Source of the DNA: Phallus indusiatus
Lineage: Eukaryota; Basidiomycota; Agaricomycetes; Phallales; Phallaceae
Direction: 5' to 3'
Length of the DNA: 64,000 nucleotides
NCBI GenBank assembly: GCA_027605045.1
Contig: JAQFWX010000177.1
Coordinates: 1 to 64,000, forward strand
Position 1 is the first letter of the stretch. Each line of letters starts with the position of its first letter. The notes beneath the pieces are model-generated. The model had not been told where the DNA came from. It saw only the letters and a program-made list of their open reading frames with translations, and made no database searches. The position numbers were made by a program, and so were the translations under genes. This document shows positions 1 through 9,237 of this stretch, one piece after another.

Positions 1-690
1 ATCAAGATCTGCTTATTAACTCCCCTGTCAAGGCGCGTGTATTAGCTGCCAGCTGCAATGTGAGTTTTCTGAATCTTTTAACGAGCTCATTTTTCATTTT
101 TTTCGGTACTGTAGGCAAATGGTTTCCTTGGCTCGAAAGGTTTATCAGGAAGAGTTCCAGAAGGATATATCCTACTCTTACGACGCTTTCGGGAGCGTGT
201 ATTACGAGTCCATGGTTCAACCTCTAGTAAAGTGGAAATTTCTGAGTGGGAGAAGAATGGTTGGACTTATCACGCGAAAGGTGGGCTATACTGAAGTGTA
301 TCGCAATTCCAATCTTCATTCGCAAGTGCATTATTTCAAGGGTTGTGGTATAGATCACACATCTCCAGTCCCCCGGAGCTGACGTTATTCGGATCCACGA
401 ATCTTAATTCACGATCTGCAGAGCTAGACACCGAATTATCATTTTTGATGAGCACCGGTTCAACTGACCTACGCGCTCAACTGGACGAAGAATTCCATCA
501 TCTAAGCAAGGATGCGCGCGTCTTACAAGAAAAGGACTGGGAAAACTCCAGCAGACAAGTTAGAATTGGCACTCAAGTCTTGATTGCGAGTGGGTTGGGA
601 CATTTTTTGACACAGTGGCCAGAACGGGGCACCGAGCTACAATCGTCACTCCGTTGGTACGCTCTCCGTTACCTGTCCTTTTCGCGATGA
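1..690 (+). CDS. PGS1: Phosphatidylglycerophosphate synthase, 3' part (5' end outside window)
   Basis: CDP-diacylglycerol-glycerol-3-phosphate 3-phosphatidyltransferase makes phosphatidylglycerophosphate in mitochondria, the committed step to cardiolipin. Three exons are visible: about 1-59, 115-280 and 341-690, split by GT-AG introns. The spliced frame reads through NGFLGSKGLSGRVPEGY, then WEKNGWTYHAKGLWYRS, then LTLFGSTNLNSRSAELDTE. The last two stretches carry the second phospholipase D-type HxK...GSxN catalytic motif of the family (the H and K of TYHAKG, and GSTNLNSRS). The gene enters from the left, so the first catalytic half is missing. Its stop at 690 lies 45 bases inside the convergent DTD1 reading frame, so the extreme C terminus (after about GLGHFL) is less certain. 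The family assignment is firm. Confidence 0.9.
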
Positions 691-1426
691 CGATGACGAG
701 GAATTGGAATCCAATATAATAGTAACTGGGCCATCGTTTGTCAGACATACGTTCATCATAGCTCCAAATTTGCCATCTAACGTTTAATGTGTTCACAGAG
801 CAAACCTCTAGAAACTGAAAAGTTGCTCACCTTTGACACGACTGCTTTGGTATAAATCTCCTAATTTTGTGAGAAAATTCGTGTAGATACCTTTCGAAGG
901 TTCGCCTCCCTATCATGTGTAAGCCTGAAGTCCCACAACATCGAATGCATCCTTTGTCTCACCATAGCATTACGGAAGTCTGGCTTGTTTCCTTTACTAG
1001 TATTTGCGAGAAGGGTGAACTGGGATACGCAAAGAATTTCACCGTCAATATCCTTCACATTCTTCCGCCAGCGATTATCCTCTGAATCGAACAACCGCAG
1101 CGAGAGTCTAAATTAGTTTCTGCATTGGTAAGGATTGTCGACGACAAAATAGGAGCCCGTTAATACATTTTGTTAGCAATATATTCCGAGTCAGAAGGTC
1201 CATCATCTTAAATGAAGGGTTATTATACCGTATGTAGATGATATTATTTGAGAGATCATCTTTTCCGCACCTTTACCAATCCCTACAAGCACAAGAAGAC
1301 CTCGGGAGATAGAAGATACAGTTTCACCGTCCACTAACACGATTTCAAATCCAAATATTCTTTCAGGAGGACTTGATAATTACCAGTTACTGAAGCTGAG
1401 AGTACACGTTGTATCACCGCGCGCAT
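646..1426 (-). CDS. DTD1: D-aminoacyl-tRNA (D-Tyr-tRNA) deacylase
   Basis: Removes D-amino acids mischarged on tRNA, a proofreading step of translation. The ATG at 1424-1426 opens MRAVIQRVLSASVT, and splicing gives VDGETVSSISRGLLVLVGIG, then KILSLRLFDSEDNRWRKN, then the signature LCVSQFTLLANTSKGNKP (residue order C-x-S-Q-F-T-L, the active-site strand). The last exon contains GKFGAMMNVCLTNDGPVT, the conserved C-terminal NxGP(V)T motif. At least four introns, all GT-AG. The junctions after NAM and around 860-900 are the least certain. The length of about 160-170 residues fits the family. It is divergent from the cyclophilin gene (83 bp between start codons) and convergent with PGS1. Confidence 0.9.
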
Positions 1427-1509
1427 TTCAGTGAATGAGCAAAGCAGTGACCGCCACAAGACGCGTTTGTGACAAATCAGTGCGATTATACGCTCGTCCA
1501 CCTAAAATC

Positions 1510-2319
1510 ATGTCTGGCAATGTCCTATTAGAGACCAGTCTTGGAAAGATAGAGCTGGAATTATATTGGAACCATGCTCCCAAAGTAAAATTATACAGTT
1601 TATTCATGCCATATTATCTGATTATATGGATTCAGACATGCAAGAACTTTTACGAGCTAGTATCGCGAGGATACTATAATGGTACCATATTTCATCGCAT
1701 CATTCCCGTATGTCAGTACGTCTTGTGTACATATTTTGCTTTTTTAATTTATTCTCGTAGGATTTCATGGTTCAGGGTGGCGATCCTACTGGTACAGGTC
1801 GTGGAGGAACTAGTATTTACGGGCAGCGGTTGCAAGTGCCAATTTTAACACCAAACCAATGCAGACTTCTCTTACGCACACTTCTCTTAGTGAAGATGAA
1901 ATTCATCCCGAACTTCGCTTCGTAGGGGCAGGTAAAACTTTCTTTCCCTCCGTCTCCCCCTCATATCCATCCCTTTTTAGGTGTTCTTGCCATGGCCAAT
2001 TCGGGTCCAAATACGAATGGTTTGGGATATTGATTTCATCTACCTTCTGCAACTCACATTTTTACCTTAATCAGGGTCACAGTTTTTCCTCACTCTTGCG
2101 CCCACACCTTTCTTAGACAAGAAACACACTATATACGGGAGAGTTAAGTCTGGTATACGAGTGTTACAGCGATTAGGAGCTGTTGCGACAGATAACCAAG
2201 ACAGGTCCGCCACGGGTTTTGACCTTTCTATTAAGCCCTTATTCATTAAGCATTCTTGCAGACCGACAGAAGACATTAAAATACATAAAGCGATGCCGGT
2301 GCTATTGGATGGCGAGTAA
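1510..2319 (+). CDS. PPIL1: PPIL1-type peptidyl-prolyl cis-trans isomerase (cyclophilin)
   Basis: Single-domain cyclophilin of the spliceosome-associated PPIL1 class, which isomerises proline bonds. The spliced product reads [93 protein letters not shown], and ends in [16 protein letters not shown]. The active-site Arg of FHRII, the FMVQGGD strand and the GSQFF segment are all present, so it should be active. I start at 1510 because the protein then begins exactly where family members do. An upstream in-frame ATG at 1435 would add 25 residues but lies only 9 bp from the DTD1 start. Introns interrupt the gene near 1585-1635, 1710-1760, 1930-1980, 2020-2075 and 2205-2255. Confidence 0.9.
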
Positions 2320-2528
2320 CAAAGGACATGCAATTTTTGTGATATCGATGCTGGAAGCCAGCGACTAACCTATCTCTTTATTAATATTTGTGTCACTACC
2401 GAGAGTAATTGATGATAAAGAAAAAGCACGTCAAACGCTGATTTCCATATAAGTTCCAATAAAAATTAATTTGATATAACATTCCGAAAGCCAGCGAATA
2501 CCAAAAAGAAGGTATCAGAAAACGACCC

Positions 2529-5301
2529 CTAGCGGCCGCGTCCGTTACTTGAGCCTCTTGACGGATTCGGTCGTGTCGATGATTCCTCATTGTTGGGGAT
2601 GGCTACAACTCGACTTGACCTAGTGTCAAGGTTAAACAGTCCGGCCTCTGTCAAAGCGCGATCAACAAGACGAGAAGAGGGACCTGCGGAACCACCTTGA
2701 CTCCAAGGCGTCCTGACATTCGAGGCCTCCTCCCTATCCTCGTCGACTAGTACGTCCATATCACTCAGTCCGGCCTCATTCGCGACAAGCGGTCCTTCAT
2801 CATCTTCGTCTTCCATAGTGTCGTCACTGTTTTCTGCTTCTTCATCCGATAAACTGCTCACTTCCCCACCCAATCCTGATCATTATCATCTCCCCCGAAA
2901 TCCCAGACATCCAAATATGTCACATCTAATCTGTTACTAGCAGCAACACACCACCGCCCGTCGAAAACAACTTGCCAGACACCAGTTATACCCGTTAAGA
3001 GATCTCGTACTACAGTTCCGTCCCGAATATCCCACATCTTAAGGGTCCCATCGGAGCCACTTAAAACTTTAAATTCATCATGCTGAAAGCAAGTGATAGC
3101 TCCTGTATGAGCAGCGAGGGTATGTCGTAATTGTCCCGTAGATGGATCCCAAACACGAAGGGTGGAATCGGCAGCGGCCGATACTAAATAATTGGGCGAC
3201 AAACCGAGTAACCCGACTAAAGATGTATGACCGTGAAGAACGTGAATCCCTTGACCAGTTTTCAAGCTCCAAATCCGTACAGTGCCGTCCATAGAGCCCG
3301 AACAACATTGATTGCGCACGGGATCTAATACCACACTGTATACTAGATATGAATTAGCATTAATTATTGCGTGTTAAAGGATGTATCTGAATGTCATCCC
3401 TACCTTTCTGTGCGTGACCCGAGAGGGTCAAGTGCATGCCCCAGTGATAATATCCCAAACACGGACTGTACAGTCGTAGCTTCCAGACACCAGAGTACGA
3501 CCACGAGCAGCCAAAGCTCTAACCGCTTGCTCATGTCCAACCAGAAGTCTAACGTGGTAAGGATTATCATCTGCATCTTCCTGAAATTGATATCAAGAAA
3601 TTATTCCCCCAAGTGTTTTCTGTCATCGACAACGTACCTCTCCGACTTCGCCTTCGGAATCATTAGTCCCGGAACTCATATACTCGGGATCCCCTGGACG
3701 AGGCAATTTCCAAACCCTGAGGGTATGATCTCTACTGCCCGTAACAATCATCGGTCGCTTTGGCCACTTTTCTCGTTTTATACCACCACCTTCCATTTCG
3801 AAATCTAACCATTCCGGTTTTACTATAGCTAGACAACGGACAGTGCTAGTGTGACCTCCAAATATATGAGTGCATCTCCCGTTGGTGAGATTCCACACCC
3901 GAACACTCCTGTCTGTTGATCCACTGACGAGGGTATTCTTGGTAGCTGCTAATGCCCACACGCCACCTTCATGGCCATCCAGAGATTGCAGCAAAGCACC
4001 ATTGGATGGATCATAGACGTGGATAGAGTGATCGTCTGACGCAGAAATAATCCGATTATGAGAGAATAGAAGGCAAGTCACAACAGCTCCTCCATGCGCA
4101 GCAAACTGAATACGTCGTGGAGTATTGTTACTTGACCAACGAGTTCGAGTTAAGTAGCGAGATTTGAATAGCATCTTGAAGGGGTGTGGTAAAGGTAGAG
4201 AACCTGGAGCAGGTAAGCCTTTTCGTAGCCGTCTGATATTGACAGCATCTGCAAATGTCCGCTCTGTCTCTCCACCAAACCAAATCCTGGTCGTTTTCAA
4301 CAATTCCTGCCAGAGAATAGGATCAGAATCTATAATCGCTCGCCATGACTTCGAAACGCGCGAGGCACGTGCAAGGGCGGAATACGGGAGATAACTCAAG
4401 ATGATAGAGGTTAATTCGGGAGGCAACAGTGTTAGAAAATCACGAGCAAGGGTAGGGATAAGAACGGAGTGAATATTCCTCAGAACCGGGAGCGGTGAAT
4501 GTCTCATCAGCGTAAGAATGATATGTGACTGAAGCGGCTGGGGGAGATTATTGAAGTGAGAGAGAATATTTGGAAGGGTCATAAGTGTCGTGAGTGATAT
4601 ATCAGGTTGGAATGGGGCCGAGTTTGAGACAGTTACCGTGGAGGGTGGTGGAGAGGACACCGTGCTTGGGGGTGCGGAAGGCCAGGCGGCCGTTGTGGGC
4701 GGGGAACCATTAGGAGACGGGAGAGGGGAAGGTGGTGCCGCGTTAGTAGGATTAAGCGTCGAACCCCGTGGTTTCTTCCTTGGCGGTGGGCTTCCGGTGA
4801 GGAAGGAGGCTGGCAGGGGTGGTGCGTCAATGTTGTCGAGCATCACATCACTGGATATACTGTGTGAACGCTTGCGGCCGTACCGCTCAATGGCTTCCAC
4901 AAGACCGACTGTCTGTTCTCGATTGACATCGCTGCCCCGTTTCAGCATCCGCCATCCTTGCCCTCCTACGACTTCATCCTCCTCATCGAAGCCATCGTTT
5001 TGGGCACCGTCTTCGAAAGTGGCCCGGATGCCACCGGGGAATTCAAGGGAAAAGCGTCGAAGAGAGCGGGGTAAATGAGCATGCAATAGAGGGTACTCTT
5101 TGGAATCTTTGGGAGATGAAGGAGGTGGAAGAGATGGTAAAGGAATGGGGGCATAGGTGGTGGTGGTTGTCGTCGTCGTCGTCACCCTAATCAATTATTC
5201 AACACGCTTAAGAACTAGAATGGAATATTAGATTCATTTAAAAGAAACACCCACGTCGTTGTATTTACAGACGGTGCCAGGTATAAAGAGGGACGCGACA
5301 T
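2529..5301 (-). CDS. CDC4: Cdc4-like F-box/WD40 SCF substrate receptor (two apparent frameshifts)
   Basis: Probable SCF ubiquitin-ligase receptor that recognises phosphorylated cell-cycle proteins. A short first exon (5273-5301, MSRPSLYLAP) splices across about 80 nt to a long exon. That exon has a Thr/Pro-rich N terminus, an F-box (TLLPPELTSIILSYLPYSAL followed by KSWRAIIDSDPILWQ) and WD40 repeats, for example ISASDDHSIHVYD, LVSGSTDRSVRVWNLTNG, IVTGSRDHTLRVWKL, LVSGSYDCTVRVWDIITG, CCSGSMDGTVRIWSL, VSAAADSTLRVWD and LSGSDGTLKMWD. An acidic tail (EDEDDEGPLV) follows. In two places the conserved frame continues only if a GGGG run (CCCC at 2864-2867 and 3439-3442 on the plus strand) had one more G. 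Without that, the protein stops early. I treat these as likely sequencing errors, but a damaged gene is possible. Family identity is firm; Cdc4 orthology rather than another Fbw7-type paralogue is likely. Confidence 0.85.
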
Positions 5302-5401
5302 GGTCGTGGTAGGAATGCAAGTGTGTTCTGAAATGCTTCCGGCATGTGGACTTATATGGACAATGACGCGAAATTTTTTAAAAGAAAATTATTGTTCTAC
5401 G

Positions 5402-6546
5402 CTAAGTAGATGACATTTTTGTTCTATCTTCAGGCATACGAGATAATCGTCGACGACTTCGCATTCTAGGCCGTCGCTTTGCATACCACTCCCATGCCAA
5501 CCTGACAACTTCTCCATCTGCATCATACGGTGTCGGGATCTCACTGTACCCAGGCCGTGCTGTTGGATGTCGAACATAAACTGCAGAACATGTCGAAAAT
5601 GAAGGCTCAATATACGCAGGAATGAATATAAATGGTGCAGCGTAATCTGGGAGGGTAAACGGGGTAAGATGTTGGTTACTCAACCACGGCTGTCCTGGAG
5701 GTGGTTGGGACCGAGTTTTCAGAGGTGGTTCGTCCTCATGGCTCGATGCGTGTTCTATTTCTGGCTTCCCTGATTCGCCCTCTTCAGCGGTTGTCTCTAC
5801 TTCTTCATTTTCAGCCTTAACCGGTGCAGCTGGGCTCTCAGGATAACGGAGGAACCTAATTGCGCTGGGGTCAACGGAAACCATATCACCAGGTGCGAGT
5901 CTAGTGTTTGCGTTCGTATGCTTAGAAAAACCGAAAGTCGATCAGAAATAAAAGGCATAAAATACATAAAATACATACCGAGATACCATTGAGTTTCACA
6001 TTCCCGTGTATAATCAGCCTCCTTGCTTCGTAAACACTGTGTGCAAAACAGCATCTAAAGATAAAAACATCTATTCGTCTCTCGACTTCTGCAAACATCA
6101 AACTCCCAACTGGTGCCAGAGCCCCGATGCTTTCTTCGCGTCGTGCATTCTCTATTTGATCAACGTCGTCCTGCCTCCGAGCCCATTTGGCTAGAGTAGC
6201 TGTATCATCGGAGTTTATCGACTTTTTTGGGAGAACCTCGGGAAGTGTTGAAGGCAAATACCATTTTTTGAATATTTTTTCGTTTATATGATCACCATGG
6301 TATGCTCGCACTAGTCGTTTCGAAATCCACCGTTGTTGAAATAATGTCTTTCCGGTGCGCTCAAACTGGGATTCGGATACTCTGCCCGTAAAACATCGCT
6401 GCCAAAGGTTGAACAAATTCTGAGGAGACCAACTCTATCAACTGTCATGAGTATACAACGGTACAGTTTTAGTAAGTACAAATTCTTTTCCAACTTACCA
6501 TACGAGGCAAAGCCTTTGAAAAGGCGAATACATTGCTGTCCCGCAT
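5402..6546 (-). CDS. NAM9: Mitochondrial small-subunit ribosomal protein uS4m
   Basis: Component of the mitoribosomal small subunit, homologous to yeast Nam9. Exon 1 starts at the ATG 6544-6546 (MRDSNVFAFSKALPRM) and splices to SWSPQNLFNLWQRC. Then come FQQRWISKRLVRAYHGDHI, the fungal uS4m hallmark, and an S4 RNA-binding domain with ERRIDVFIFRCCFAHSVYEA and RRLIIHGNVKLNGI, followed after an intron by APGDMVSVDP. The C-terminal extension is acidic and then ends in WEWYAKRRPRMRSRRRLSR, a basic tail typical of the mitochondrial form. About 300 residues in all. It is divergent from the glutaredoxin-like gene with 81 bp between start codons, so the two probably share a promoter region. Confidence 0.9.
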
Positions 6547-6627
6547 GTACGACTCAAAAAAAGTGTACACACAAGACGAGGTGGTAATGACCTGGGCGCT
6601 TAGGCAATACTCGTCCACCAACCCCTT

Positions 6628-7020
6628 ATGCCAGCTCGGCTTCCGTTACTTCCGCGTTTGAGACTTTTCACTGGCCCTAATTGCTCGCTTTGTGAGGTGC
6701 GTCGCTGATATACAAATGCATTTAACAAGATTATATCATGTTTCAAAAGGTGGCCAAATCAGAGCTTCGCAAAGTCCAAGCAACGGTACGTGCTTTGGGT
6801 TCAAGAAGCTTTTCTGGTTTGCTGAACTGTGGCATTGCAGCACCCATTCACTTTAGATATTGTCGACATTCATAGCGACCAAGGCAAGGTTTGGAAAAAG
6901 AAGTATGAATGGTGGATTCCCGTGCTTCATCTCGAAGACGTAGAAATAGCGAAAGGAAGATGGAATCAACACGATGTGAAGAAGGCTCTGGATACCTGGA
7001 GAAAGGACAACCCGAGCTAA
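6628..7020 (+). CDS. Glutaredoxin-like thiol-disulfide protein (C5orf63/YDR286C type)
   Basis: Small thioredoxin-fold protein. Three exons join as MPARLPLLPRLRLFTGPNCS-LCE, VAKSELRKVQAT and HPFTLDIVDIHSDQGKVWKK, and end WRKDNPS. The redox motif is C-S-L-C in FTGPNCSLCE near residue 19. The IPVLHLED segment is the cis-Pro strand of the fold. Both cysteines are present, so a redox role is likely; the cellular substrate of this subfamily is not established. Introns are at about 6702-6752 and 6789-6839. The 3' end abuts or overlaps the 5' part of the zinc-knuckle gene. Confidence 0.8.
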
Positions 7021-7118
7021 CGGAAGATCTCCCTTGGATCGTGGATACGACAGGAGACCAAGCCATTAACTATACCTATTATGAAAGGAATAGTTTTTCT
7101 GTCTTGGGTGAAAATATT

Positions 7119-7911
7119 ATGACTGAAGTTACCCCTGAAAAGCAAGTACTAGTGTCCCTCTAGAGACTTCTTGTCATTTATCATTCTAAACAAAAGGCAC
7201 ATCTCAAAATGTTTTAATTGCGGTGACGAAAAACATAAGCTGACAACCTGTCCTCTGCCTCACAATTCTTCTCTGATCGCCCTATCCCGAGCCATGTATG
7301 AGTTTTTTCGAGGCGATGGAGCACGCGAACAAGATCGTTTGCATGAACACGCAGAGAAAATTTTGCAAAGAAAGCAATATAACTCGTCATTTAAACCAGG
7401 CATAGTCGGACCGGACCTCCTGACTGCTTTAGGATTTCAGCAAGACGAGGATCTTGCTTGTCTTCCTTGGTATCCTCGCATGCTCGAATGGGGGTATCCA
7501 CCTGGTTGGTTCTCGGCGGAAAATCCCAAAGTATTGGTCGACAAGCGTATTGATAATGAATATCTGATTGACAATGTCGAACTCCTGCAAATTTTCGGCT
7601 CTGGCAGCTTTTCACCGGCGGTCGAAGAAGAAGAACTGGATCGCGTCGATTCTCCGAGCGTCGAGGAGAATCCCGGTACCCCAGAGTCCATTAAGGATGA
7701 CATGATTCTCAGGCGTTGGGCCAACTACATCACGCCTTTGTTCTCTTCGGAGATTTTGGCCGTTTACTCTGGTGATCCTCTGTGTATAAACACGATCAAT
7801 ACCAAAGGGTTATGCCCTTGGAGATTTCCCGGGGCATTCAGTGCCTTTGGTCCCGCGGGTTGGCGAGAACTAGTGAGAATTTATGACTTGGGAATCAAAA
7901 AGGAGGAGTAA
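7119..7911 (+). CDS. CCHC zinc-knuckle and PSP-domain protein (ZCCHC8-like); 5' end unresolved
   Basis: Likely nuclear RNA-processing protein. A zinc knuckle C-F-N-C-G-D-E-K-H-K-L-T-T-C is followed by a helical segment (ALSRAMYEFFRGDGAREQD) and a PSP domain with KPGIVGPDLLTALGFQ, LPWYPRMLEWGYPPGWF. This is the order seen in ZCCHC8-type proteins and SF3b145-associated PSP domains. The start is uncertain. An in-frame stretch upstream (DLPWIVDTTGD, from about 7020) also looks coding but has no ATG after the end of the glutaredoxin-like gene. I give the ATG at 7119 as the minimal start. The exon before the zinc knuckle joins in frame only if the AAAA run at 7138-7141 is read as AAA (intron then about 7146-7199). 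The C-terminal part (LCPWRFPGAFSAFGPAGW) is conserved-looking but unnamed. Confidence 0.7.
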
Positions 7912-7986
7912 CACGAGATGAATTCGTCAAAGTAAGTAGTTGCAGCTACATAAATGATATATATGACTAATTCTGCAACAAAGGCA

Positions 7987-8710
7987 CTATGTCAAACGTT
8001 GATGCGGATTGTTGAGTTTCCTGTCGATTAATTGGCCGCTGAAGAAGCGGAAGGGATTAGAGCTTGAAGCCGGTGTTACACTTCGCGACTCGTAAGAATC
8101 TCGTGAAGGCAGGAGACTTGGTGATGTAGACGAGGCGCGGAAGGAGCGATGTCTACTCATGGCTGCCATGTCGTCCGGAAGCATACGAGGGGGAGTGAAA
8201 TGATTGTGCTTTTTAGGACAATCAGCTCTAATACTAAAACACAATGAACGCGGCACGTCTATACCTTGTGGAGGATCGGCTCAATATTTGATATAGACAT
8301 GCCCTCAATTTGCCACCGTGTGGGGTCCTCATAAGCCCTCTCACGTTTGAATCGACGCCTTCGAAATTTCAATCCTTCTTTGTCTGCATGTTTGACTGAG
8401 GACCGTGGTACATACCAAAGAAACCATGCAATTGCCGCCACAAGGCAAATCACAACCACACCTCCTACAACACACCCTACAATAACAGGAACCTTCGTGT
8501 TTTTTGTTGAATGTTGAGACCGGTCAATGAACCCAGTATCCACAGCGGATGTCGAAATTAGCGATTCAGAGCTATTTGAGGTTGATGAAGTTGAAACTAA
8601 AGTGAAATTAGTGGTCAATACATATTTGACGATATTCTGAAGTTAGAAACGACCGAACCTTCGGTGTCGACGAGTTCAGATACACTACGACTTGCAATAC
8701 GCCAACTCAT
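7987..8710 (-). CDS. Single-pass membrane protein with Ser/Thr-rich outer part (unrecognised)
   Basis: Not a family I can name. The ATG at 8708-8710 begins MSWRIASRSVSELVDTE. After an intron comes a Ser/Thr-rich region (VSTSSTSNSSESLISTSAV), then a clear transmembrane segment (VIVGCVVGGVVVICLVAAIA, about residues 53-75), then a basic inner stretch (FRRRRFKRERAY). A last exon encodes MSRHRSFRASSTSPSLLP and ends at 7987. The layout, with short O-glycosylation-prone ectodomain, one helix and basic juxtamembrane, resembles fungal Mid2/Wsc-like sensors and many uncharacterised basidiomycete proteins. There is no cleavable signal peptide, so topology is inferred. The three-exon structure is supported by clean GT-AG junctions. 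Confidence 0.65.
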
Positions 8711-8994
8711 TTTGGTGGTATCCTGCTTCAGACTGGAGACTGGAGACTGGAGTTAAGGTTTTTTTTAGATATAAATATCACTTCCGACTTTTTAATAGCG
8801 TGAAAAAAATGAGAGATTCAAATGAAAAATAGAGGTGAAGATAAATAGTTTGTTGTATGTTAATATTTTACTTGCGAATGATATAAAGTGAGAGTAGAAG
8901 GAAAGGAAAGACTTGTATACCGGGTTGATCTCCCCGTCAGCAGTTTATGTATTGGACATGACTGACCGCATGTAGTATAAAGATCAATCCCTAC

Positions 8995-9093
8995 CTTTCT
9001 CGCGAGAACCTCGAGGGACGTATTCAATCCCATAGCCTCCGGCGACTCCTTCCGTCAGGTCTTCTCCGCCCGAGTGCATAGTAAAAACCCCCC
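8995..9093 (-). other. Possible orphan 3' exon of the nucleotide-sugar transporter gene
   Basis: Bounded by an acceptor (ctcatag before a G run) and a consensus donor (gtaggg). One frame is open and protein-like (MHSGGEDLTEGVAGGYGIEY, then VPRGSRE). It lies downstream of the transporter stop at 9238, which itself is followed by a possible donor (gtagtt). It may be an alternative C-terminal exon of that gene or part of an unrecognised small gene. The frame cannot be fixed because the exon begins in a G homopolymer. Confidence 0.35.
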
Positions 9094-9237
9094 CTATGAG
9101 AGAAAGGGATATATTTAAGTGTATTATCATTAAATGAACTCGAGACTATCTATGGGTATAGTAAGATATAAAAGATCAAAATGTCCGAAAAATGGATGTA
9201 TGAAGAAGAAAAGACCATTTATATATTATAATACTAA

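Noticed and set aside
1435..1509. 25-residue N-terminal extension of the cyclophilin, possibly a mitochondrial presequence
   Set aside because: The ATG is 9 bp from the divergent DTD1 start codon, leaving no promoter, and PPIL1-type proteins begin at the 1510 Met.
4590..5078. Long plus-strand frame opposite the Cdc4-like N terminus
   Set aside because: Antisense shadow of a Pro/Ser/Thr-rich coding exon; no independent features.
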